NCBI GenBank assembly: GCA_965248175.1
Contig: OZ252093.1
Coordinates: 806,001-870,000, forward strand
Direction of reading: 5' to 3'
DNA: 64,000 nt
Source of the DNA: VXPQ01 sp965248175
GTDB taxonomy: Bacteria; Bacteroidota; Rhodothermia; Rhodothermales; VXPQ01
The notes beneath the pieces are model-generated. The model was given only the letters and a program-made list of their open reading frames with translations, was not told where the DNA came from and made no database searches. Shown in pieces: positions 16,630 to 25,711 of the stretch (position 1 is its first letter; each line of letters starts with the position of its first letter). The translations under genes and the position numbers were made by a program.

Positions 16630-16903
16630 CATGCTGCCGGAAGGCATCAAAGGCGCCGCAGCGGGCAACCGGCGCAGCGGGGAGTCCCCTGCGCCGCCCA
16701 TGTAATCGTATCATGTCATTAAAGCGGATGGATCGGCAAGTGGCTCTTGTGTGAAGCGCGACATGACGTATCTTGCATTAGGGCGCGCTCACCCTCACGG
16801 CGAACATACCCGCTTGGCATTATCAAAATGTTAAGATGGGTTTGCCATTTGTTTATGCGCCGGAAAATTCGCGATTCGCTCAGGAAGCCCCGCAAAAAGC
16901 ACA

Positions 16904-18106
16904 TTGTCCGACCGCTCTTCCCGGGATTTCCTGGTCCTGTTCGCCCTGTGGCTGATGGTGTTCTCCGCCAGCAGTCAGGTGATTATCATTTCGCCCATTC
17001 TGCCTCGCATCGCGGAGGCGCTGGTTGTGCAGGAATCGCTGCTCGGTACGCTGATCACGTCCTACGCCGTAATGCTGGGCATTTTTGCGCTTGTGACCGG
17101 GCCGATCTCCGACAAGATCGGGCGTCGCCGGATTTTGCTGATAGGGACCGGTTTCATGGCGGTGTGCCTGTATCTGCACGGTCTGGCCGATACGTATGTT
17201 TCCCTGCTCATCATGCGTGCGCTGGCGGGCGCCGCAGGCGGTGCGCTGAGCGGAGCCGCCGTCGCCTATGTAGGGGATTATTTCCCGTACGACCGGCGGG
17301 GATGGGCCAACGGATGGGTGATGAGCGGGATCGCGGTCGGACAGGTGGTAGGCATTCCGCTCGGGACGCTCCTGGCGGAATTCGGGGATTACCGCTGGCC
17401 GTTTCTGATGTTTGCGGTCACGATGACAGGCGCTTTTTTCCTGATATGGAGAGTGATCCCGCAGCCGGACGTGCAGCGCGATGTGCGCCGCCTTTCCATA
17501 CGACGGGCCATCTCGGATTATATCGTCCTCTGTCGCCGCCCCGTGACGCGCAATGCCGCCGTGGTCTACTTTCTGACGTTTCTCGGGGTTGGCTTATACC
17601 TTGTTTATCTTCCTGCCTGGCTGGAGCGTGGCCTGAATGTGCGCGGGGAAGCGATCGCGGCGCTTTTTCTGTTCGGCGGCCTTGCCCATGTGGTAGCGGG
17701 ACCCGCTGCCGGGAAACTATCCGATCGGGTCGGACGCAAGCCGCTCGTGATCTGGTCGTGCATAGGCTTGGCGATCGTGATGCCGCTGATGACCTGGCTG
17801 GTGCGCGACATGTGGATCGCCTATGTGTTTTTCACGATAGCCATGTTGTTGCTCGCCGTGCGCATCAGCCCGCTTCAGTCGTTGGTGAGCGCGCTCGTTC
17901 CCGCGAACAGCCGGGGTATGTTGATGAGTTTCGCCATTGCTGCGGGGCAGGTGGGGATTGGTATCAGCGGAGCTATAGCCGGTCTGACCTACGCGCGCTA
18001 CGGTTACTGGAGTAATACCTTGCTCGCCATCGCCGCGGTTTTGGTCATGGCGCTGATGGTCTGGCGCGGTCTGCCGGAGCCGCAGAAGACAGCCCCTGCG
18101 TATTGA
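16904..18106 (+). CDS. Major facilitator superfamily transporter
   Basis: A 400-residue inner-membrane protein with about 12 predicted helices. The cytoplasmic loop motif A appears in both halves, as GPISDKIGRRR (after helix 2) and GKLSDRVGRKP (after helix 8), and an RxxxG-type motif lies in ALAGAAGGALSGAAVAYVGDYFP. This pattern resembles drug/proton antiporters. The best start is TTG at 16904; no in-frame ATG precedes it. Substrate unknown. The next gene, dciA-like, begins 23 bases downstream. Confidence 0.85.
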   Translation: MSDRSSRDFLVLFALWLMVFSASSQVIIISPILPRIAEALVVQESLLGTLITSYAVMLGIFALVTGPISDKIGRRRILLIGTGFMAVCLYLHGLADTYVSLLIMRALAGAAGGALSGAAVAYVGDYFPYDRRGWANGWVMSGIAVGQVVGIPLGTLLAEFGDYRWPFLMFAVTMTGAFFLIWRVIPQPDVQRDVRRLSIRRAISDYIVLCRRPVTRNAAVVYFLTFLGVGLYLVYLPAWLERGLNVRGEAIAALFLFGGLAHVVAGPAAGKLSDRVGRKPLVIWSCIGLAIVMPLMTWLVRDMWIAYVFFTIAMLLLAVRISPLQSLVSALVPANSRGMLMSFAIAAGQVGIGISGAIAGLTYARYGYWSNTLLAIAAVLVMALMVWRGLPEPQKTAPAY

Positions 18107-18129
18107 TTCCTGCATGATGGTGTCACGCC

Positions 18130-18423
18130 ATGCCCCGATCCGGAGCATCCCGCCCACTGGGCGATGTCCTTGAAGTCCTTATTGACCGGATGAACATCCG
18201 GGCCCGGCTCGACGAGGCGAAGGTGGTGGATACGTGGCAGCAGTTGGCCGGGCCGGAAGTATGCGCCGTCATGGACGGAGCCTGGGTGCGGGGCCGAAAA
18301 CTCTTCGTCAGGATCACGAGCGCCGCCTGTCGTCAGGATATGCACCTCGACCGGTCGAGATGGCGCGATCGCCTCAACGAGCAACTCGGAGCCGCGCGCA
18401 TCGAGGAGATCGTTTTCCGGTAA
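18130..18423 (+). CDS. DUF721 / DciA-like protein
   Basis: A 97-residue protein with the DUF721 pattern: LGDVLEVLIDRMNIRARL, VVDTWQQLAGPEV, and LFVRITSAACRQDMHLDR followed by the LN..LG...I..I.F ending. The family includes DciA, the widespread loader or operator of the replicative helicase DnaB. The short form, with only the KH-like domain, is common in Bacteroidota. Its position 6 kb from the proposed origin fits a replication role, though the call rests on sequence. It converges on fabF with a 9-base gap. Confidence 0.8.
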   Translation: MPRSGASRPLGDVLEVLIDRMNIRARLDEAKVVDTWQQLAGPEVCAVMDGAWVRGRKLFVRITSAACRQDMHLDRSRWRDRLNEQLGAARIEEIVFR

Positions 18424-18432
18424 AAAGGGGGG

Positions 18433-19686
18433 CTACCCGTCGAATTTTCTGAAAGCCACCGACGTGTTGTGGCCGCCGAACCCGAAAGCGTTGCTGACAG
18501 CCACCCGCACCGTACGATCTTTCGGCTCGTTGAAGGTGTAATCGAGGTCGCACGCCGGGTCGGCCTCCTCGAAATTGATGGTGGGCGGGACGCGGTCATG
18601 TATGATCGCCAGGATGGCTGCGATGGCTTCGACCGCGCCGGCAGCGCCCAACAGGTGGCCCGTCATGCTTTTCGTGGAAGACAGGCTCATCGCATAGGCA
18701 TGGTCGCCGAACACGTGCTTGACGGCTTTCGTTTCCGCCACATCGCCGAGAGGCGTGGACGTGCCGTGCATATTCAGGTAGTCCACCTCTTCGCCTTTCA
18801 GGTTGGCGTCCCGGAAAAGGGAATACATGGCCAGCGCGGCGCCGTTGCCCTCGGGATCCGGGGCCGTCATATGGTACGCATCGGCGGACATGCCTACGCC
18901 AATGATTTCGGCGTAAATCCTCGCGCCCCGGTTCCGGGCATGGTTCAGCTCTTCGACGACGAGCGCCCCGGCGCCTTCGCCGAGCACGAATCCGTCGCGG
19001 CCGGCGTCAAAGGGGCGGCAGGCTCTGGCAGGGTCGTCGTTTCGCGTCGAGAGGGCGCGGAGCGCATTGAACCCGCCTACGCCAAGTTCTGTAACGCTGG
19101 CTTCCGAACCTCCCGAAAGGATCGCGTCGGCCTGCCCCTGCTGGATCAGCATATAGGCATCTCCGATGTTGTTGTTGCCTGTTGCGCACGCAGAAACGAT
19201 GCAGTAATTCGGCCCCCGGAAACCATACTTCATCGAAATATGCCCGCTCGCGATGTCGGGGATCATCATCGGAATGAAGAACGGCGAGATGCGCCGGGCC
19301 CCTTTGTCGAGATAAATCGACGTTTGCTCCTGGAATGTCTGCAACCCGCCGATGCCGCTTCCGAAGACGACGCCGATACGATCTTTCATGGCCTGCGGCA
19401 AGTCATCGTCCAGGCCGGCATCATGCACGGCCTGCTCCGCCGCAACCATCGCAAACTGGGCGAACCTGTCCAATCGGTTCACTGCCTTCGATCCAAGGGC
19501 TTTTCTGGCGTCGAACCCCTTGAGTTCGCAGGCGAACTTTGTTGGGAAAGATTCCGTGTCGAACAGGGTGATTGGGGCCGCCCCGCTTTCCCCCCGCATC
19601 ATGGCCTCCCAGAAGGCGTCTACGGAGTTTCCGAGCGGGGTCAGGGCACCCATCCCCGTGATTACAACTCTGCGTTCTTTTGGCAT
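18433..19686 (-). CDS. fabF: 3-oxoacyl-[ACP] synthase II (beta-ketoacyl synthase)
   Basis: A 417-residue condensing enzyme of type II fatty acid synthesis. It begins RRVVITGMGALTPLGNSVD, carries the active-site cysteine in VSACATGNNNIGDA, and the two catalytic histidines in NMHGTSTPLGD and KSMTGHLLGAAG, ending with the glycine-rich NAFGFGGHNTSVAF. FabF extends acyl-ACP with malonyl-ACP. It lies 24 bases downstream of acpP on the same strand, the standard acpP-fabF order. Confidence 0.97.
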   Translation of the reverse strand: MPKERRVVITGMGALTPLGNSVDAFWEAMMRGESGAAPITLFDTESFPTKFACELKGFDARKALGSKAVNRLDRFAQFAMVAAEQAVHDAGLDDDLPQAMKDRIGVVFGSGIGGLQTFQEQTSIYLDKGARRISPFFIPMMIPDIASGHISMKYGFRGPNYCIVSACATGNNNIGDAYMLIQQGQADAILSGGSEASVTELGVGGFNALRALSTRNDDPARACRPFDAGRDGFVLGEGAGALVVEELNHARNRGARIYAEIIGVGMSADAYHMTAPDPEGNGAALAMYSLFRDANLKGEEVDYLNMHGTSTPLGDVAETKAVKHVFGDHAYAMSLSSTKSMTGHLLGAAGAVEAIAAILAIIHDRVPPTINFEEADPACDLDYTFNEPKDRTVRVAVSNAFGFGGHNTSVAFRKFDG

Positions 19687-19710
19687 AAGGGACGAAGGCG
19701 TAGCGCGGCC

Positions 19711-19950
19711 TTACGAAACCTTTTCCTCGAGATAACTCACCGCATCGCCCACCGTGGCGATGGTTTCTGCTTCCTCATCGGAAATGGTGATATCGAATTC
19801 CTTCTCGAACTCCATAATCAACTCAACCGTGTCAAGCGAGTCCGCACCGAGGTCATTCGTGAACGAAGCGTCGGAAACGACATCGGACTCTTCAACGCCC
19901 AGCTTCTCCACGATGATGGATGTGACCTTCTCTGCGATCGGGTTCGCCAT
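19711..19950 (-). CDS. acpP: Acyl carrier protein
   Basis: A 79-residue acidic protein. The phosphopantetheine attachment serine is in DLGADSLDTVELIM, and the N- and C-terminal helices match bacterial ACP. It carries acyl chains through fatty acid synthesis and is the partner of the adjacent fabF. The upstream 286 bases up to metK are gene-free and would hold the divergent promoters; no riboswitch was recognised there. Confidence 0.97.
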   Translation of the reverse strand: MANPIAEKVTSIIVEKLGVEESDVVSDASFTNDLGADSLDTVELIMEFEKEFDITISDEEAETIATVGDAVSYLEEKVS

Positions 19951-20236
19951 GATTCAAAGCCTCCGGTAAATTGGTGGAACAGGCCGCGACGCCTCCCGGA
20001 AAGCGGAAGTCGACCCAACGGCAGTGGTTTGGTAAGAACCTTTTTGTCAGGAACGCCCGAAGTTACGGCAGGGTGCTTGTATAAGCAACGCCCTTGTGTT
20101 GCGCCGAACCTCCGACGCGGTCTTTGTAAAATCGTATTGAGGGGCCGTCGGGGCGAATCTATCTTGCGTATTTTCCGTTGGATTAGTCCTTTCCGGGCAT
20201 CAGGGCGCCTCCGCTTCTATCACTCCACATAGTTAT

Positions 20237-21388
20237 ATGTCGTACCTGTTTACTTCCGAATCCGTGTCCGAAGGCCATCCCGACAAAGTGGCGGACCAGA
20301 TATCCGACGCCGTGCTGGATGCTGCGCTGACGGACGATCCGTACAGCCGCGTAGCGGTCGAAACGCTTGTGACGACGGGACTCGTGCTCGTGGCCGGAGA
20401 AATGACGACCCGGACCTACGTGGACGTCGAGAAAATTGCACGCGAGACGATCAGGGGAATTGGGTACACGGATCCCGCGTTGCGTTTCGATGCGGAATCG
20501 TGCGCCGTCCTGACGGCTATTCACGAACAGAGTGGGGATATCAGGCAGGGAGTCGATACGGGGGGTGCAGGCGATCAGGGCATCATGTTCGGATATGCCT
20601 GCCGCGAATCGGAGAACCTTATGCCGCTTCCCATCACGTATGCGCACAGACTGGTCCGCGAACTGGCGAGCATTCGCAAGCAGGAAGACATCATGCCGTA
20701 TTTGCGCCCGGATGCCAAGAGTCAGGTTACGATCGAGTACGAGGACGATCGCCGTACGCCGAGACGCATTCACACGGTGGTCCTGTCGACTCAGCACGAC
20801 GCCGAGGTCGAACGAGCCGACATTGAGGCCGATATTCGCACTCATTTGTTGCCGAGGGTGATTGACGATTACCTGCTGGACGACGAGTACATTCTGCATG
20901 TGAATCCCACGGGGCGGTTCGTGCTCGGGGGGCCGCATGCCGATGCGGGGCTTACGGGCCGCAAGATCATTGTAGATACGTATGGCGGAAAGGGCGCACA
21001 CGGCGGCGGGGCCTTCAGCGGAAAGGATGCTTCCAAAGTGGACCGGTCCGGCGCCTATGCGGCGCGGCATATAGCAAAAAACATCGTGCAGGCCCGTCTT
21101 GCGGAAGAGATAGAGGTACAAATATCCTATGCGATCGGCGTCGAGGAACCGGTTTCCGTTGCCCTCGACACGAAAGGCACGGGCAGCGCGCTGCCGGATC
21201 GGGAACTGGCAGCAATCGTGCGCGAGATGTTCGACCTGCGACCGGCATCTATCATAGAACGCTTCGATTTGCGCAAGCCACAATTCCGGCGCACGGCGGC
21301 GTACGGGCATTTTGGACGTTCCGGATTTGCGTGGGAGGAAACGGATTGCGTCGATATGCTGAAAGACGCTGCGGGCGTGGGCGTGTAG
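20237..21388 (+). CDS. metK: S-adenosylmethionine synthase
   Basis: A 383-residue enzyme that makes S-adenosylmethionine from methionine and ATP. It begins FTSESVSEGHPDKVADQISD, has GAGDQGIMFGYA and GGKGAHGGGAFSGKDASKVD, and conserved catalytic aspartates and lysines at the expected places. Its 3-prime end overlaps the annotated start of the M36 peptidase by up to 58 bases in another frame. With ahcY 4.3 kb downstream it covers synthesis of the methyl donor and removal of its product. Confidence 0.97.
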   Translation: MSYLFTSESVSEGHPDKVADQISDAVLDAALTDDPYSRVAVETLVTTGLVLVAGEMTTRTYVDVEKIARETIRGIGYTDPALRFDAESCAVLTAIHEQSGDIRQGVDTGGAGDQGIMFGYACRESENLMPLPITYAHRLVRELASIRKQEDIMPYLRPDAKSQVTIEYEDDRRTPRRIHTVVLSTQHDAEVERADIEADIRTHLLPRVIDDYLLDDEYILHVNPTGRFVLGGPHADAGLTGRKIIVDTYGGKGAHGGGAFSGKDASKVDRSGAYAARHIAKNIVQARLAEEIEVQISYAIGVEEPVSVALDTKGTGSALPDRELAAIVREMFDLRPASIIERFDLRKPQFRRTAAYGHFGRSGFAWEETDCVDMLKDAAGVGV

Positions 21389-24300
21389 CCCGTTTCCGCG
21401 CGCGTTTTCCTTTGTGGATTGTCGGCCTTGTTGCACTGTGTTTCCTTGCAGTGCAAGAAGGACAGGCGCAGGAAAGGCAGGCCCGTGAAGGCGGTCGCAT
21501 GCCCGTATATGACCATGCCCTGCTTCAACTCAGGCCGGAAGTGCGTGGCCGGATTGCAGGCGAGGATACGCTGCGGGCGCCGCGCACCCGGTCGGTCGCC
21601 GATGGGCGCGTCGATTCGGAAACAGGTGTTTTCCGCGCCCGGTACCGCATCGAGGATCGTGTGGCGGACGGGTTGTCTACGGCGCAGGCCGCCCTTGCGC
21701 ATCTCGAACAACGCGGTGAAGCGTATGGCATGACCGCCGCCGCAGAGCATCTCCGGGTCGAGCATGTCCGGGAGGGGCGCTACGCCCGCCATGTCCGCTT
21801 CCGGCAGACGCTTGCCGGCGTGCCGGTGTACCGGGCCGACGTCACGGTGAGTCTCGACCGGCGCGGGCAGCCGACCATGGTCGTTAGCGGGTACAATCCC
21901 CACCTTGAACAGGTGCGCGGATTCGATCCTGCACCTGCTCTTTCGCGCACCGCCGCGCAGGACATCGTGCGCAGGGCCGCCGATCCGGAACTGGTTGTCT
22001 CCGATCCGGAACTGGTTGTCTATGCATCGGACCCTCCCCGGCTTGTTTGGAAAGTCCCGGCCGTCTCTGCAGGGTTGCCCGTTTCGTGGGACGTACTTGT
22101 TGACGCCAGGACGGGTGAAATTCGCCGTATGTTCAATACGTCGCTGCATGCACACAAGGCGTCGTCCGTATCGCCCGCACCCGCCCACGCTGTTGGACTC
22201 GTCACATCGCCCGTGGTGCAGGCGCCGGCGACGCCTCTACCGTTCGTTGTTTCCACACCGGTTTCCGGGAAAAGTATCCGGGCAGTGGACGGCGCCGGGT
22301 TGGTCTTCGACCCCGATCCGCTCACGTCCGCCGGTGTGGAGTACGGGGGGGATTACCAGGACGGTGATGATGCGGACACGGCGGCGCTGATCGGGGAACT
22401 TGTGCAGGTGACATTGCGCGACATCACGCAGGGAGTAGACGGATTGCACCGGCTGGATGGCCCGTACGTCCGCATCGAAGGGGATCCGCATACCGTACCC
22501 GCAATGCCCAACCCCAACACCTTTAATTTTTCGCGCTCGGACGACCGTTTCGAGGCCGTGAACGCCTATTATCATATCGACAAAAGTCGCCGCTACGCGC
22601 AGTCACTCAATGTCGGCTATACATTGCTCGATTTCCCGGTGAGGGTCAATCCGCAAAGTTTCGATGGCGATAATTCTGTCTATCTTCCGGACGACCGCTC
22701 CCTTCAGTTCGGCACGGGCGGCATAGACGATGCCGAAGACGCCGATGTCCTGTGGCATGAATATGCGCATGCACTCCTCGACTACACGGTGCCGGGACTT
22801 GTAGGCCCGTTCGAGGGAACGGCGTTGCACGAGGGCTGGGCCGACTACTGGGCCGCTTCGTATTCCCGCTTTTTGTCCGAGGAGGATCCCCGGATTCCCC
22901 AACACGACTGGAAACGGCTGTACAATTGGGACGGCAATGCTCCCTGCTGGTCCGGCCGGACGCTCGATCATACGGGGCACTACGACGACAACATGGCTTA
23001 CGAGGTGTCGGGGTGTCAGATTTTCCCCGACATTTACCAGTGGGGGCTTCTTTGGGCCACGACCATGATGGACATCTACTCGCACGTCGGGCGGGGCGTC
23101 CTGGACCGCTTGCACCTTGCCTCGCATGCCTATCTTGCCTCCGGGTCCGATTTCCGTGATGCGGCCGAGGCCCTGATCCAGGCCGACGAGGATATATACG
23201 GCGGCGCCCACGCCGGGGCCCTGGTTCAGGAATTGACCGAAGCCGGATACGTTAATTCCGCAGCGTATGGACCGATTCTGACCCATGATCCCCTGGAGAG
23301 GACCGAAAATGTGGGTGGAACGATCGAGGTTCGCGTCGAAGCAAGAGGCGTCGCTGCTCCAGTGGACAGGGTCCTTGTGCTATACTCGCCCGGACCGGGA
23401 AGCCGGTTTATCCGTTTTCCCCTGTCGCGCCAAAGCGCCACCCTGTTCACAGGTAATCTTCCCCTGCCCGATCTGCCGGGCGCTGTACAATACTATATCG
23501 TGTCAGTCGATACGCAGGGGCGGCGCAGTGTTCTCCCTGCGCTCGCGCCGCGCGCAGTGTACACTTTCGATGTCGGGAAGGACACGGAAGCGCCCTCGAT
23601 CACGCACGATGCACCCCTGCGCGTCCCAACCTTCGCCTGGCCGGTCACGCTGTACGCGCAGGCACAAGATAATCTGGGCATCGATTCCGTATGGGTAGAA
23701 TATGTGCGCCGGGGCGTCGGCGGCGTGCGCGAACAGGGCGCGTTCGGGTTAGTGGAGCAGGACGGGGGATATTCGGGTCGTTTCCCAGAACCGACGACGC
23801 CGGTTCTGGGGGGTGATGTGGTCGAATACCGCATTGTGGCCCGGGATGTGTCCATGGCGGGCAACGAGGCCCGGCTCCCCGCGGAGGGTTTTTTCTCCGT
23901 GTTGCTCGTGCTGGAAGGCGAGTTGTACGCGTTCGATTTCGAGCATGACGATCCGGGGGTGACCGCGCAGGGGTGGCGCCGCGGCCAGCCTGCATTCGGC
24001 CTGCGTGTGGCGTATTCCGGCGAACATGCGTGGGCGACGGCGCCCGGCGGTGCATATCCCGCCGGGGCCGGGCGCGCAACACTTGACCTTCCCCCGGTCA
24101 GCCTTGCAACGATTGAGTCGGCGTACCTGATATTCTGGCACTGGTACGATTTCGAGCATGGCGGCAATGTCTCGCCCGGGGTGTTCAACGAGCAGGCGGA
24201 TATCCGGGACGGCGGCAACGTCAAGGTATCGACGGACGGCGGCGTATCCTGGGAAGTGCTTGTGCCCGAAGGAGGTTATAACGGGAGAATTGGCGGGGGG

Positions 24301-25608
24301 ACCGGTAATCCGCTGGCTGGGCAACCCGGTTTCGGGGGGTACAGTTTCGGGTGGCGCCGCGAGGTTGTCGCATTACCGACCATCGGGGACGTACGGGTGC
24401 GGTTCGAGGCGGGAACGGACGAAGGCAACGATGGAGAAGCGCGCTATTTCGCCGGGTGGTATCTGGATAATGTTGCGCTTGTGACAGAAAGGCCCCGGGA
24501 TGTCGATGCGCCTCGGGCGGAAGGGTTGCCCGTGGACCGGATCGTGCGTGTGGCCGGCAGGGATATGCTGCCTCCCTTGTCGGTCCGGGTGTACGATAAT
24601 ACGGGCGTCGAAGCTGTGATCTCCCGCTACGACATTACGAGCCGAGGCGGCACAACGACAGGTAGTATGCGGTTGGCCATGTCGGGGGTGGATGTGGGCG
24701 TGTACGAGGGATATCTGGCTCCCTCACAGCCGTTTTTCCCCGGAGATCGTATCGCCTATACGATTCAGGTACGGGATTTCGATGGCAACGAAACGGTATA
24801 CGGCTCCCCGTTCGTAATAGACTTCCGGTCCGAAGAATACGCTGCCACCACACCTGCCAGCGTCGTTCCCGTGGGGATATGGCGACGCGCAGGCAGCGAG
24901 TGGCTTGCCCGGGGTGTTGCCGCGGGGGCTCCATATGAAAACGTTTCGAGCCTTGTGCTTGAACCGGTTTCGATTCCGACGAACAGCGAATCGACCGCGT
25001 TCGAACTTGCGCACACCTATACGCTGGGAGAAAACTTCGGCGGTAACGTGAAAATATCCGAGGACGACGGGGCCACCTGGCGCGTGTTTGCACCTGGGGG
25101 GGGCTATGACCGGGATTATGCACCTGCCGGCGATCATCCGATGAAAGGCGAATCGGTATTCGGAGGCAATTCGGGTGGAGCAGGCAATATTTCCTTCGAC
25201 CTGACGCCGTATGCGGGAAAAACGGTGCGTCTTCGCATAGACCTTGCTCATGCGGAATCCTTCGGCCCCGATAACGTCTGGCGCATTGGGAATATCGCGT
25301 ACCGTTCTCTTTCTCCCGACGATGCCATTGAGGTCCAGCGCGAATTGGCTCTGCACGCGAATTTTCCGGATCCGGTGCGGGACATAACACACATTTCCTA
25401 CACTATTCCGGGGGACGAGATGGTTTCGGTTCGCCTGTCGGCCTACGATGTCACAGGGCGCCGCGTGGCCGTGCTTCGGGATGGGCAACAGGAACCGGGG
25501 ACGTATACGGTGCACTACGATGCAGGGCAGTTGGCGAGCGGTGTGTATATCCTGCATCTCGAAACGCCGCGCGGCATCCGGATCGAGCGTATGATCGTCG
25601 TCCATTAG
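21331..25608 (+). CDS. Secreted M36 (fungalysin-type) metallopeptidase with sorting domain
   Basis: A protein of up to 1,425 residues. The GTG at 21331 overlaps metK; alternatives are TTG at 21343 or 21411. The start region is basic, then hydrophobic (LWIVGLVALCFLAV) to a signal cleavage near GQAQ. Next are a thermolysin/fungalysin propeptide (about 110-190, with VRFRQTLAGVPVYRADVTV) and the catalytic domain: HEYAH at 476-480 and the third zinc ligand E501 in HEGWADYWAAS. Two similar beta-rich modules follow (SDGG/NVKVSTDGGVSWEV and NVKISEDDGATWRV). The last 80 residues (LALHANFPDPVRD, DVTGRRVAVL, SGVYILHLET) form a T9SS-type sorting domain, so it is likely exported to the cell surface. An 18-base tandem duplication around 21979-22020 gives DPELVVSDPELVVY. 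Confidence 0.88.
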   Translation: MGGNGLRRYAERRCGRGRVARFRARFPLWIVGLVALCFLAVQEGQAQERQAREGGRMPVYDHALLQLRPEVRGRIAGEDTLRAPRTRSVADGRVDSETGVFRARYRIEDRVADGLSTAQAALAHLEQRGEAYGMTAAAEHLRVEHVREGRYARHVRFRQTLAGVPVYRADVTVSLDRRGQPTMVVSGYNPHLEQVRGFDPAPALSRTAAQDIVRRAADPELVVSDPELVVYASDPPRLVWKVPAVSAGLPVSWDVLVDARTGEIRRMFNTSLHAHKASSVSPAPAHAVGLVTSPVVQAPATPLPFVVSTPVSGKSIRAVDGAGLVFDPDPLTSAGVEYGGDYQDGDDADTAALIGELVQVTLRDITQGVDGLHRLDGPYVRIEGDPHTVPAMPNPNTFNFSRSDDRFEAVNAYYHIDKSRRYAQSLNVGYTLLDFPVRVNPQSFDGDNSVYLPDDRSLQFGTGGIDDAEDADVLWHEYAHALLDYTVPGLVGPFEGTALHEGWADYWAASYSRFLSEEDPRIPQHDWKRLYNWDGNAPCWSGRTLDHTGHYDDNMAYEVSGCQIFPDIYQWGLLWATTMMDIYSHVGRGVLDRLHLASHAYLASGSDFRDAAEALIQADEDIYGGAHAGALVQELTEAGYVNSAAYGPILTHDPLERTENVGGTIEVRVEARGVAAPVDRVLVLYSPGPGSRFIRFPLSRQSATLFTGNLPLPDLPGAVQYYIVSVDTQGRRSVLPALAPRAVYTFDVGKDTEAPSITHDAPLRVPTFAWPVTLYAQAQDNLGIDSVWVEYVRRGVGGVREQGAFGLVEQDGGYSGRFPEPTTPVLGGDVVEYRIVARDVSMAGNEARLPAEGFFSVLLVLEGELYAFDFEHDDPGVTAQGWRRGQPAFGLRVAYSGEHAWATAPGGAYPAGAGRATLDLPPVSLATIESAYLIFWHWYDFEHGGNVSPGVFNEQADIRDGGNVKVSTDGGVSWEVLVPEGGYNGRIGGGTGNPLAGQPGFGGYSFGWRREVVALPTIGDVRVRFEAGTDEGNDGEARYFAGWYLDNVALVTERPRDVDAPRAEGLPVDRIVRVAGRDMLPPLSVRVYDNTGVEAVISRYDITSRGGTTTGSMRLAMSGVDVGVYEGYLAPSQPFFPGDRIAYTIQVRDFDGNETVYGSPFVIDFRSEEYAATTPASVVPVGIWRRAGSEWLARGVAAGAPYENVSSLVLEPVSIPTNSESTAFELAHTYTLGENFGGNVKISEDDGATWRVFAPGGGYDRDYAPAGDHPMKGESVFGGNSGGAGNISFDLTPYAGKTVRLRIDLAHAESFGPDNVWRIGNIAYRSLSPDDAIEVQRELALHANFPDPVRDITHISYTIPGDEMVSVRLSAYDVTGRRVAVLRDGQQEPGTYTVHYDAGQLASGVYILHLETPRGIRIERMIVVH

Positions 25609-25711
25609 CGCCCGCGATTGAATTTTCAGGGGAGGCGGAGCAAGCCCTGCACATGCGGGTACTTGCCCGACTCCTCTCTTCTTCGACACAGTTGATCTGA
25701 CATCTCGAAAC

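Larger units (their letters stand above)
16283..16903. other. Divergent intergenic region, recJ to MFS transporter
   Basis: No convincing gene is present in these 620 bases. The stretch contains the phased A-tract array (16403-16494), a GC-rich hairpin (16601-16629), and a second, bulged GC-rich inverted repeat around 16675-16700. Short open frames here translate the A-tracts as lysine-rich peptides and look non-coding. Confidence 0.6.

Noticed and set aside
16417..16722. 101-codon plus-strand frame rich in lysine
   Set aside because: It reads through the phased A-tracts, and the composition follows the tracts rather than a protein fold.
20040..20236. Possible SAM riboswitch before metK
   Set aside because: No kink-turn or SAM-I/II/IV-type conserved core could be recognised in the leader, so no riboswitch is called.
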